Shown here: positions 35,602 through 47,300 of the stretch, in pieces
Layout: every line of letters begins with the position of its first letter
How positions within the stretch are numbered: position 1 is the first letter of the stretch
Source: Przewalskia tangutica
Lineage: Eukaryota > Streptophyta > Magnoliopsida > Solanales > Solanaceae
Length of the DNA stretch: 64,000 nucleotides
NCBI GenBank assembly: GCA_029844215.1
Contig: CM056738.1
Coordinates: forward strand, 62,835,593 to 62,899,592
Direction of reading: 5' to 3'
Translations under genes and position numbers: made by a program
The notes under the pieces: generated by a model
Seen by the model: only the letters and a program-made list of their open reading frames with translations
Database searches by the model: none
What the model was told of the DNA's origin: nothing

Positions 35602-38600
35602 TGTTACACCCCGGAATTCCAGGATATATTTATAAGAACGTACGTAAGAACTAAAAAATGTTAAGATTTGAGACGAGTAAAAATTTATCGGAATTATGGA
35701 ATTGTCGGAAAACGAAATATTGCGACGAACGGGAGGGCGACACGTGTCACCCCCCTTAGTGGTCTTGGACGAAAATGGCATGGATAAAATGGTCATTTGA
35801 CCATAGTTTAAATGACCAAGTCTTGCAAAGACAATGAGCTTGACATTGTTGACTTGTCAAAGGGCCACTTGGGCTAGATCCATGCGAAACTCATCCAAGC
35901 CACACAATTGTACTAATCTTGACCTTCCATTATGTTATATATGTACACTAGTAGTGCAAGACTTTGTCATTCTCAACACTTAGAAAAAATTTGAATCTTG
36001 TTCTTGCTCACTAAGTGAAGCTCACGGCTAAGGGATTTTTCCAAGAGGAAAATTTTCAATTGTTGTCCAATAATCTCCCCACTTTAAACCAAGGTACCTA
36101 AGGGTATTGTAAGTGTATCTCAATAGAAAGATCCCGGAAAAATGGTGTTTTCGTATTAGTCGCAAGGTGAAAACCTAAGGAGTTATTCAACTTTGAAGTT
36201 GGAACTTGAAGAGGAGTTCTTCATAAGCTTCTAAGGGTTGCTTGGAGTGGATTGGAACGTCGAAAGGAGGAGCTAAAGTTGCTAAGGATCGACTTGTAAT
36301 CTTGGATCCTATTTGGGCTAAATGAGGTATAATCTTCATCTTACTTTTGTAATTGAAGATTCCATGTTATTATAAGTTAGAAATGATCATGTGATATGTG
36401 TTATGAAGATTGATAAGTGTTATGGAAATTTGGAAGCTTAAATCCGAAAATGACATGTTAAGCCATTTGAAATTTAAATACAATTTGGTCGATTATTAGA
36501 ATCGTCGCATGTTTACCTACTTGAGGATTGTAGTAGTTATAATCAATTGTGGCTAGATAACATGTTATATTAAACCACTTGGATTGAAAAGGGATTGGAA
36601 ACGAATTTGTATTGATTGTCCCTATTGTTTCCGAATGGACATTATATGTTGGACTAGTTTAATATTTATTGTGGGGCGGAATTTTACACGTCTTGATTAA
36701 GCGTGTAATCCCCTATTGTTAACTACTTTGTTGAGCCTTAAATGTGGCGTGTTTGGTTATTGAATTCGGCCTTGAAAAAGGTGGCAAAGTATGTAGAAAC
36801 AAAGGAAGTGCTGTCCGATTTTCCGTAGAATTTAGTGACTTTGCACTTGGAATATTCTACGTTTGAAGTAAGAAGTTAATAGACGTACTATGGTCATTAT
36901 AGGTTGACATACTACGTACGGCGTATTGGACTTAGCAAGTGGATTAAACCGAAGAGGTATGTGGAACTTTCTTATCTCTTGAGCATGAATAAGTTGTAAA
37001 TGTATAGTACGATAGACGTACAAGATTTTGACAATCTAGTCCATTTGATATCCTTGGCTTATTTTAAGAATGTCCAAGTTGGTTGAGTTAGGGAATTAAC
37101 TCACTTGTTTAAATATTAAGGATATCTTGGTTTTCAAAAGTTAAGAGACTTTAAGTATGTTGAAAGTATTTTTGATACTTGTTTTGTTGGAAAGTTTAAG
37201 CCTCTTGGTTATAAAGAAGAATGTAGGTTGCTAAAGTATAAAGCTAGTATAACGGCTTTATGGGATGTTGGTTATAATAGCTTTATGGAAAGTCGAAAGA
37301 GAGATTTACTCTAAGTAAAATAAGTACGGATAAATGACTTGAATTAATGAAAGGCAAATTGATTTTAAGGCATCAATTGCCTAAGGTTTTAAAAGAAAAG
37401 AAGTCACTTGATTTAGAAGCCTAATTATATTTCTAAAGGTATTGTGACTTGTCTTGAAAAGTAATTGTGACTTGATACTACGGTTAGTAGTATCTTGGGA
37501 GTTTTATGTGAAAAAGAGTCATTTTAAAAGAATAGAAGTACGTAGTACTTTGGGTTAAATTCCCGGATTTTTATAATAACATGTTAGTACCTTAAGTAAA
37601 CTAAAATGAGAGTGTATATGAACAAGGCTAATAAGAAGTTAGGGGATTTCTTAACTTGCTTATGTATTTTATGATAAGCCGGTAGTGCTTAGGTTATGTA
37701 TGATAAGCCGGTGGTGCTTATGTTATGTATGATAAGCCGGTAGGGCTTATGTTATGTATGATGGCCGGTTGAGATAGGGTAAGAGTATAAATGAGGGGTA
37801 AACCCCCAAGACGTTATACGACCTTCTCCAGGGTAAGAGTATGAATGAGGGGTAAACCCCCAAGACGTCATACCACCTGCTTCAGGGTAAGAGTATAAAT
37901 GATGGGTAAACCCCCAAGACGTTATACCACCTGTTCCGTGGATTTGCTACCCATGATGCGAGGAATACCTCATGCGAGTCCGTAAGGGCTTATGCGGGTG
38001 AAATAGTCCCATACGGACGGGTACAACCTATGCGAGGAATGCCTCATGCGGGTCCACAGGACCCATGCGGGTGAAATAGTCTCAGGAGTAGGATTGCTTA
38101 TTGATACTACGGGCGAGGGACCCTGTTTTGATCATGAGCCTCCTATTTTATGCAGTAAAGTATATACTTGTTACTCTCATTGTTAGTAAGGCACGGTAAT
38201 CGTTAATTGAGTTATCATACCGCTCCGCTTTTATTATAGACTTATGATTTCATTACTGATTTCTGGGCCACATATTTGGTACATGTTATCGACCTCTGGG
38301 CCGCGTTCACGCCGCAGTAGTACTGTGTCTTGATCCTCACTCTAGGATCATCGCTCACCGTTGAGAAGCTCCTTTATTTCGGAGGCTTATCTCCGGTATT
38401 GTCGGTTGTTGTACATTCAGGTATGGCGGGCCCCGTCCCGCCAAAGTTGTTATTCTTAGAGTGCAGAGTCACATTTGTGGATTGGGTTGTAAAAAAAAAA
38501 ATGTCGCTTTATTACGTATATTTTACGGAAGGTGGCCTTATCATTTCGTTGTTATTTTATGTTTAAGCATTTTATAAGTTGTGTATGTTCTGCTGCTATT

Positions 38601-38650
38601 CTATGATGTATCTGAAAGGGTGCCTGTAGGGCACGATCGCGCCTGGTCGG
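35602..38650 (+). repeat. 3' LTR of element D, last bases missing
   Basis: It starts TGTTACACCCCGGAATTCC and follows the 5' LTR throughout, with expanded internal repeats (gataagccgg units 37673-37770, three ~54-bp units 37785-37935, GC-rich units 37940-38090). It carries a GAG|GTATAA donor-like site at 36326. It ends gcgcctggtcgg at 38650, lacking the final TGACA, where the first array LTR begins. It could alternatively be a separate LTR inserted in pol; no target duplication can be checked because the right flank is lost. Confidence 0.85.
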
Positions 38651-41600
38651 TGTTATACCCCGTATTTCCAGAGTATGTACGTGAGGGCGTACGTATAAAA
38701 ATTGAAGCCTTAAAGTTGGCAAGGTTCGAAAATTTGGGCACAAGTGCCGAAAAGAGTCGTTTTTCGACGAAACGTTTTACAAGACTTGCGAAGGGAAAAA
38801 TACGGCTATGTCATTTTTAATTTTTGCGGATTTTTCCGAGAGACGAAACATTTTTGACCAACGGGAGGGTGACATGTGTCACCCTCACATTGGAAGGAGG
38901 TGGGGCGGCATTGGACGAAAAAGGTGGCTTGTAGTTGGTAGGATATTTTGTGCAAGTTGGTGTGGTAGATGGATAAGGTGCACATGGCTTAATCCTAGCC
39001 CTACAATTTCCTAACACTTGGATGAATCTTGGCCATTGGTTGGCCATTGCTTGACCTATAAATACCCCTCTAAGTTGAAGACTTTCTTCATCCAAACTTG
39101 AGCATTTCTCTAAGTCTCAAACTACTCCCTCCCTCTTAAGTTTCGTCCACCACACCCCCTCCCCCTTTGAGAGGCCCCTTGGCCGAAACCTACCCCCCCT
39201 CCCCTCTAGCCTAGTTGTTTTCGTATAAATACCCCCTTTGTGGTATAGAAATACTTCTCCAAGTATTGTTTTAATGCCCAAATACTTTAGCCCAAATACC
39301 TTGTAGTACTTTCCAAAGTTACCTCTACGTAGAGCCCGAAAATACTACTATATTTCCTTAAGTCACAAAAACGAAACCCTAAGGAAAACCTTCATAGTCG
39401 GTTGAAGTGTTTAGTAGAAGTTGCGTAGAACTTCTAAGGGTTGTTTGGAGCGGATTGGAGCACTCGGAGTAGGAGCTAAACGTTGCTCAGGATCGACGTT
39501 AAACTTGGATAATTTTGGGCTCATCGAGGTAAATACTACTGTCCTTCTATTGTAATTGGGAATTACATACTGTAGTTGTATAGAAATGAATATAAGATTC
39601 ATAGAAGAGAATTGAATCAGAATGGAAGGATATTACGTAAAAGACTTGAATGAAATCACATCGTAAGAATATTAGAGTAGAAGATTAAAATCAGATTTAC
39701 ATAGATCAGATTTACTGATCGATAACCTTCATTGGTTGAATCTTCTGCAAGTAGCATGTGCAACTTAGAAGGTGGACAAGGCTAGCCGGGTTATAGCCGT
39801 GGAGCGTTTTGCTTATAGTCGATAATCGTCGCGGGGTATGTGATTCTTCCTATACTCTTGAGCATGAAGTATTTTAAAAGAATACATATAGTACGGTAGA
39901 CGTACGTGTGGCAATGTCTTTTGACTTAAGCCTGAATAATATGTATATATTATATGGTAGATGTACGTGTGCTAACTGAATATAGTTGTACGGCAATGTC
40001 TTTTGACTTAAGCCTGAATAATAAGAACCTTAAAATATTTCAAAAGAAATAAGAAACCTTTTTGAAAGAAGAGTAATACTTGGTTTTGAAAACATAAGAG
40101 TTATACTAGCTTTATGGGAAGTTAGGTATAACGTCTTAAGAGAGATAAAAAGAATGGTTTACTGATTTTTAGAAGTTAAGAGACTTAATCTTAAAAGATA
40201 AGAGACTTGACTTAATTGTATTGATATGAAGTTTGTTAACAATGTGAAACCTCATTCGTGAGTAATGGGTACTTGGTTTTAAAAGGAATAATGTTTCTTG
40301 ATTTCGTAAATCGAATGAGTATCGACAAACCACGGCGTTAATAAAGGAAAATGTAATGAATAATGAAGTATTATTAAAACCAGTAGAAACCTCCATCTGC
40401 ATAGAAACTAAGATGAGACAAAATGATATTACATTTCCTAGATCATGGCTGCTTAATAAGATTGATTATGAATAAGAATAACCTACACTCATATAAGGCA
40501 TATGTTACTCAAATGTTTTAAAAGAGATTAAGACATTGAACTATGAAACTTTTCTAAAATAAAGAACCTTGAGTAATTGAAATTAGGCAAACTGGAACCT
40601 TAGGGAAAAGAATGTGGTTGAAAATGAAAGTGTTTTGGTTTACCTAAAAATGTGAGTCACTCTATTTTATACTACGGGTATCGGGTGACTTTTATAAAAG
40701 GAATGGATCTCTTTAAAAGGAATTTAACGTACGTAGTACTTTAGGGTTAACACCCGGATTTTGACTTAAAATGAAAGTACTTTGAGTTGTGTAACTTGCC
40801 TATGCTTGTTGTTGTGTAACTTGCCTATGCTTGTTGTTGGGTAACTTGCCTATGCTTATTGAGATAGTCTTTGTTGTGCAAGAATTGTGTTTCTATTCTA
40901 CCGCGTCTCTCGATGGAGGGCCGGTTGACTTGTTGAGAACTTACTTGGACGTACCGGCAGTGACGGAAGATTCCACGCACGCCCATTATTATTATTACAT
41001 GGGCATGTCTACACCGATGATGGACATGTGACCATTATGGTTATTTATGGCGAAGTATCGTGACTTACGATTGTGATCGGCGCGCGTCACATTTACCCCC
41101 GTCGCCTACGTGACGGCGTGGATCTGTATAGGTTATCAGACCGCCACGGTCGCCTTCGCGCGCGGTATCGTGACTTACGGTTGTGATCGTGCGTAGCTCG
41201 CTTACTTGCCCCCGCCGCCACGTGACGCAGTGGATCTGTATAGGTTATTACACCGCCACGTGTCGCCTTCGCGAGTCGGTATTTGGATGGAGCCGTGACT
41301 TACGGTTGTGATGCGTGCGTGGCCGATTCACTTGCCCCGTCGCTACCTACGTGGCGCAGTGGAGCCGCGAGGCTATCAGACTTGCCACGCGTCGCCTTCA
41401 TGATATGGTTGTACTGATTATTGTATGCGGTCGGATCCGTAGTTATACTTGCCTCAGACGGTTTTATTGACACGTAGGACACGTGTTCACATATACTCCT
41501 TGGTATTGTTATATCATAGGCGCCAGCGGTGAGGAAGGAATTCCACGCACGAGTGATGATTTGGAGCGTGAGTCACGACTTGATATGATTGGTTATATGT

Positions 41601-42126
41601 TATATCGTAGTTTGATATCATACATGTCTCCTGCTTTATATAGACTATTATGACTTCATTTACGTATTTTACAGTTTCAAATACTTGGTACCTGTTGTAT
41701 TGACCTCCTTCGGGGGGCTGCGTTCATGCCGCAGGTAGAGGTACATCGGTTGTCGATCCCCGCTTATAGGAGCACCTTTCGCGTCTGGGAAGCTCCGTTC
41801 TTCTGAGGCTTATCTTTGGTATGTTACCACGATGTTTGTAGGTTCTTGTACATTCGTGGGGTATGGCGGCCCGTCCGTCATAGTTGTCAGATATATCTTA
41901 GAGGTGCAGAGTAATCAAGGGCGGGTTGTAAGGATTATGGCTATTCAAATTTATATACATATATATATTTTTAAAGTCAACAGTTTTGGTTGGCCTATTT
42001 TCTTTATCTTGATCCATCTCTATTTAAATGCTTAAGTTTTTTTTTCCGCTGGTTTTTCTCTGATGTTGTATCACTAGGGTGCCCGGGGTAAGGCACCAGT
42101 CACGGGCCCCGGAACGGGTCGTGACA
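38651..42126 (+). repeat. First LTR of the X/Y array (LTR1)
   Basis: It is 3,476 bp, TGTTATACCCCG...GGGTCGTGACA. Features: U3 palindrome (38865-38886), TATA box, telo-box (39374-39382), donor-like GAG|GTAAAT (39528), short tgcctatgcttgttgttg repeats (40795-40860), about three ~110-bp GC-rich units with cgtgacttacg (41050-41400), U5 block and acceptor-like CACTAG (42077). Its first half is nearly identical to LTR2 but its repeat-rich second half is not. Confidence 0.93.
39057..39064 (+). promoter_or_regulatory. TATA box of array LTR1
   Basis: TATAAATA in a context shared with LTR2 (44733-44740) and LTR3 (50409-50416), about 400 bases from the LTR start. Confidence 0.7.
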
Positions 42127-42130
42127 AAAG

Positions 42131-42142
42131 TGGTATCAGAGC
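42131..42142 (+). other. Primer binding site of internal region X
   Basis: Undamaged TGGTATCAGAGC, four bases after LTR1. Confidence 0.93.
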
Positions 42143-42324
42143 AGTTAGTCCTCGGAAAGTGTCTACAGACCGTGTCTAGTAGAGTCTTGATTATCGATGT
42201 GTGCACCACATCTATAATCGTGAGGTCGCAGACATTTAGGATTGGTTTCGTTCTTCTCATTCCGAGATCGTGCCTTAGCCGTGTGTGATAAGTTGGACAC
42301 CTCGACGTGCCGTTTTTACCGATT

Positions 42325-43530
42325 ATGCCTCCGCAAGGCAACCCGCCCGGGCGGCAAGGCAGAGGAGGAGTCGCGAGTAGAGCGTGGCCTCTATAGAGAC
42401 CACAAGACTGAGCCTCGATCCCCACACCGGAGCGAAGTGATGAATTACAAGGAGTGACCCGATTAATGGCCGTGGTCAGGCGAACTTGAGGATAGGCCGG
42501 ACGCAGCAGCCCAAAGAAGACCAGCTGGTTCACCCTGCATCGATAGTTTGAGGCTACGGATTTTCTCGAGATGTAACCCGCCAGAGTTTTATGGGTCGAG
42601 GCACGAGGATGATCCGCATGAGTTCATCCGGCGATTCTGGATCGCGAGAGTGATCAAGGCATCGGAGACCGAGTCGGTGGTCCTAGGTTCGCATCGGCTG
42701 CATGATACCGCAGTCGACTGGTTTGATTTGTGCGAGCTGTACCGGGGAGGGCATGCACTTCCAGCTGTGTGGAACGAGTTCTCAGAGGCCTTTCTTGCAC
42801 ATTTCTTGCCTCCCCAGATGAGGAGGGCTCGGGCCGACAGATTTTTGGTGTTGCGGCAGAACGAGCGTACGATTCGGGAGTACAATGTGGAGTTCGACTC
42901 ATTGGCCCGGTACGTCCCCACGTTAGTAGCTAGTATGGAGGATAGAGTGCACCGATATGTTACAGGGCTCGATGATTACCTAGCAGAGAGTTGTTCGGGT
43001 GTAGCTCTTCAGCCGGGCATGGACATTGCCCGCATGCAGGCTTATGCACTTGGATGTGAGGAGCGGAGGAATCGACAGAATGACCGAGATCAGCAGAAGA
43101 GGGCCAGAACAGCAGGGTCCTTTGGTGACTTTCGAGGCGGACCGCCTCAGCAGCAGACTAGTTATGTACTCCGCCAAGCTGAGTGGTCCTCCACGCCTTC
43201 GGACCTTCGGATATTGAAGGTCGGCGCTCCCGTGTTTCAGATCTTGAGGAGTAAGTGTTCGCGGACGAGGCCACCCGTATCTCGGTGTGACCATTGTGGT
43301 AAAGCCCATAGAAGGGAATGTCGCATCGGTTTGGGAGATTGCTATACTTGCGCCGATGTGGCCATTTGATGAGATCGTCCGATCGTGGGTAGTATCTGGC
43401 GGATAGCACAGACTACTAGATCGGGCCATGGTTCTTCACCTTCCATAGCTAGGCAGGATGTACACACACCGGCGGGCCATGGCAGAGGTCGCGGTGGGAG
43501 TTCCCAGTTTTAGCGGTCCTTTGAACCGCA
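42325..43530 (+). pseudogene. gag: gag of internal region X, best preserved gag in the window
   Basis: The gag start ATGCCTCCGC is at 42325, but the first 220 bases are frameshifted. From 42548 one frame stays open to 43369. It contains the Retrotrans_gag domain (CNPPEFYGSRHEDDPHEFI at about 42572-42628, then WNEFSEAFLAHFLPPQMRRA and REYNVEFDSLARYVP), the conserved YVTGLDDYLAESC stretch, and a zinc knuckle CDHCGKAHRREC (43288-43323). The second knuckle starts CYTC and is lost by a frameshift near 43355. The 42548 codon is TTG and not a likely start. There is no protease or polymerase behind it; the non-coding module follows. Gag packages element RNA; here it may at most act as a partner for other elements. 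Confidence 0.87.
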
Positions 43531-43544
43531 TATTTTCATGTATA

Positions 43545-44060
43545 TCCTTAACCCTCTAGAGACTTGTATGTATTATTGTGATGATAATGTGTTAAGTGTT
43601 ATGTTCGGATAGCTTTGTGCTAAAATGTGATTTAGAAACCTGGTTAGTGAGAAAGGGTAAGCCTGTGGGGTGAGAAAATGATGAACCTTAGAATATTACA
43701 GTTGAGACCTTAGATGTAAGGCCGTCTTGAGTACAAGATTTTGCAAGTGATCCTTGTCAGAGTGCATTTTATGCCTAGAATGTATTGTGTGATAAGTCCC
43801 TGGGTAGTGTGAAATGGAAGTGGTAGCTTTCATGACCTGTATAGGTAAGATTGTTCCGGATCGGGGAACAAGAGCTTGATGCGTTAAGTGGGTCGGGTTG
43901 GGGCCATGTTGCGGGCCAACCCGCGGCCTGTTTCGAGGTGGGGTCAGCTCTGGGTGGTCCCGCCAGGTGGTAGGGTCACGAGGGTGCTAGGCCCAAGTTT
44001 AGATGACCATCGTATGAGTTCGTGGATATGTTCGACCAGAAGCGGATCGTGAAGGCCGGG
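43545..44060 (+). other. Conserved non-coding module (X copy)
   Basis: It follows gag directly and shows the same landmarks as in A and B. The hairpin arms CGGGTTGG (43894-43901) and CCAACCCG (43916-43923) enclose 14 bases. About 230 further bases shared with A (gatgactaaagtgtgg; tacgacgagtaagg) lead to the polypurine tract. Confidence 0.75.
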
Positions 44061-44291
44061 AATAGCCTTAAGGGAGATTGAGGCTAGTAAGAGGACCAAG
44101 TTTGGAGGTGGTGACTCCAAAGTTTTGGAAACTAAAGCGATGACTAAAGTGTGGTACGTATACTAAAAGAGTTCAAGTGTTCGAGAAGGGTACGACGAGT
44201 AAGGAAGGAAGAGAACGTGTGTTATTTTGTGGCCAGGTGTGGCATTGGCAACTTGTTAAGAAGAACTTTATCGTTATCCGTCTTGAGAAGG

Positions 44292-44326
44292 AACATTCGG
44301 GACGAATGTTTCTAAGGAGGGGAGAA
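44292..44326 (+). other. Inverted repeat and polypurine tract of X
   Basis: AACATTCG (44292-44299) and CGAATGTT (44303-44310) form a perfect 8-bp inverted repeat with a 3-base loop. The purine run taaggaggggagaa (44313-44326) follows and touches the next LTR. GAATGTT occurs on both sides of the purine run. Confidence 0.88.
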
Positions 44327-47300
44327 TGTTATACCCCGTATTTCCAGAGTATGTACGTGAGGGCGTACGTATAAAAATTGAAGCCTTAAAGTTGGCAAGG
44401 TTCGAAAATTTGGGCACAAGTGCCGAAAAGAGTCGTTTTTCGACGAAACGTTTTACAAGACTTGCGAAGGGAAAAATACGGCTATGTCATTTTTAATTTT
44501 TGCGGATTTTTCCGAGAGACGAAACATTTTGGACCAACGGGAGGGTGACATGTGTCACCCTCACATTGGAAGGAAGTGGGGCGGCATTGGACGAAAAAGG
44601 TGGCTTGTAGTTGGTAGGATATTTTGTGCAAGTTGGTGTGGTAGATGGATAAGGTGCACATGGCTTAATCCTAGCCCTACACTTGCCTAACATTTGGAAG
44701 AATCTTGGCCATTGGTTGGCCATTGCTTGACCTATAAATACCCCTCTAAGTTGAAGACTTTCTTCATCCAAACTTGAGCATTTCTCTAAGTCTCAAACTA
44801 CTCCCTCCCTCTTAAGTTTCACCCACCACACCCCTCCCCTTGAGAGGCCCCTGGCGAAACCTACCCCCTAGCCGAGTTGTTTTCGTATAAATACCCCCTT
44901 GGGGGTATAGAAATACTTCTCCAAGTATTGTTATAATGCCCAAATACTTTAGCCCAAATACCTTGTAGTACTTTCCAAAGTTACCTCTACGTAGAGCCCG
45001 AAAATACTACTATATTTCCTTAAGTCACAAACACGAAACCCTAAGGAAAACCTTCATAGTCTGTTGAAGTGTTTAGTAAAAGTTGCGTAGAACTTCTAAG
45101 GGTTGTTTGGAGCGGATTGGAGCACTCGGAGTAGGAGCTAAACGTTGCTCAGGATCGACGTTAAACTTGGATAATTTTGGGCTCATCGAGGTAAATACTA
45201 TTGTCCTTCTATTGTAATTGGGAATTACATACTGTAGTTGTATAGAAATGAATATAAGATTCATAGAAGAGAATTGAACTGTAATGGAAGGATATTACAG
45301 AAAGGACTTGAACTGAAATCACATCAGAAGAATATTAGAGTAGAAGATTAAAACTGTATTTACATAGGACTGTATTTACAGTAGACTGATAACCTTCATT
45401 GGTTGAATCTTCTGCAAGTAGCATGTGCTACTTAGAAGGTGGACAAGGCTAGCCGGGTTATAGCCGTGGAGCGTTTTGCTTATAGTCGATAATCCTCGCG
45501 AGGTATGTGATTCTTCCTATACTCTTGAGCATGAAGTATTTTAAAAGAATACATATAGTACGGTAGACGTACGTGTGGCAATGTCTTTTGACTTAAGCCT
45601 GAATAATATGTATATATTATATGGTAGATGTACGTGTGCTAACTGAATATAGTTGTACGGCAATGTCTTTTGACTTAAGCCTGAATAATAAGAACCTTGA
45701 AATATTTCAAAAGAAATAAGAAACCTTTTTGAAAGAAGAGTAATACTTGGTTTTGAAAACATAAGAGTTATACTAGCTTTATGGGAAGTTAGGTATAACG
45801 TCTTAAGAGAGATAAAAAGAATGGTTTACTGATTTTTAGAAGTTAAGAGACTTAATCTTAAAAGATAAGAGACTTGACTTAATATGGATGTTTGTGTGAA
45901 ACCTCATTCGTGAGTAATGAGTACTTGGTTTTTGAAAAGAATAATGTTTTACTGATTTCGGAAATCAGAATGTGTATCGACAAACCACTACAGCGTTAAT
46001 AAAGGAAAATGTATTGAATAATTAAGTATTATTAAAACCAGTAGAAACCTCCATCTGCATAGAAGCTAAGATGAGACAAAATGATATTACATTTTCTAGA
46101 TCATGGCTGCTTAATAAGATTGATTATGAACAAGAATAACCTATTCGCCTATGGCATATGCTACTCAATTGTTTTAAAAGAGATTAAGACATTGAACTGT
46201 GAAACTTTTCAAAAAGAGACTTGTGTAATTGAAATTAGGCAAACTGGAACTTTAGGGAAAAGAAAGGCATTGTGTTGTCTTAAAATGGTTTAAAAACATA
46301 AGGTGTTATAACAGCTTTATGGGAAGTTGGTTATAACGACGTTATGAAAACAAAAGAAAGGTTTTATCATCGGTTTTAATGTGGTAACTTGGCTTTAAAA
46401 AGAGAAGTGTTTTGGTCAAAAAAAAAATGAAAGCATGGTGTTGCCTTAATCTGGTTTTAAAAAAGAAAGAATGGAACTTGTTTTGGTTTACTTAAAAGCT
46501 ATAAGTCACTCTATTTTATACTACGGGTATCGGGTGACTTTTATAAAAGGAATAGATCTCTTTAAAAGGAATTTAACGACGTAGTACTTTAGGTTAAAAC
46601 CGGACTTGGGCATAAAATGAAAGTACTTCGAGTTGTGTAGAAACTTGCCTATGCTTGTTGTTGTGAAACTTGCCTATGCTTGTTGTTGTGAAACTTGCCT
46701 ATGCTTGTTGTTGTGAAAACTTGCCTATGCTTGTTGTGATAGCCTTTGTTGTGCAAGAATTGTGTTTCTATACTACCGGCGTCTCGATGGAGGTCGGTTG
46801 ACTTGTTGAGAACTTACTTGACGCGGACCGGCAGCGACGATAAATTCCACCGCACGCGTTCTCGCTGATAGTGTTACTTTTGTAATCACTTTGGACATCT
46901 CGACACGATGCGTGGCGCGGGTATGCTTCCACTTTGATTACCGCCTTGTTGTCTTATTGTTTCCTTGGACATCTCGACACGACGCGTAGCGCACGTATGC
47001 TTCCATTTGGAATCTTTGTCTTATTATTTCCTTGGACTCATCGACACGACGCGTAGCGCACGGGTATGCTTCCATTTGGAATGTTGTCCTATTTGTTCCT
47101 TTGGACATACCGACACGACGCGTAGCGCACGTATGCTCCCATTTGGATTCTGTCTTGTTGTTATCATATCATAGATCGCAGAATGGCGAAGGTACTCCAC
47201 GCGTGGATTGATGTTGTGGGCGTGAGACCGAATTGATATAATCTGTATGTGTGTATCGTAGTTTGGTTATCATACCGCCTCTCGCTTACGCACTATTATG

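Larger units (their letters stand above)
30067..38650 (+). mobile_element. Element D: gag-pol LTR retrotransposon with truncated pol
   Basis: It runs 5' LTR (30067-32898), primer binding site, gag, protease, reverse transcriptase, then directly an LTR of the same family (35602-38650). RNase H, integrase and polypurine tract are missing. The right end loses its last bases where the X/Y array begins at 38651. The LTRs differ visibly (roughly a tenth of positions by eye), so D is older than B or G. It belongs to the Ty3/gypsy superfamily, Tekay/Del-like. Confidence 0.85.

Noticed and set aside
39374..39382. Telomeric or subtelomeric repeat
   Set aside because: Each LTR has a single AAACCCTAA unit, not an array.
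46081..46293. Identical 70-residue open frame at 46081-46293 and 61565-61777
   Set aside because: It is duplicated because LTR2 and LTR3 share this half; no homology to known proteins is evident and the frame is not open in LTR1.
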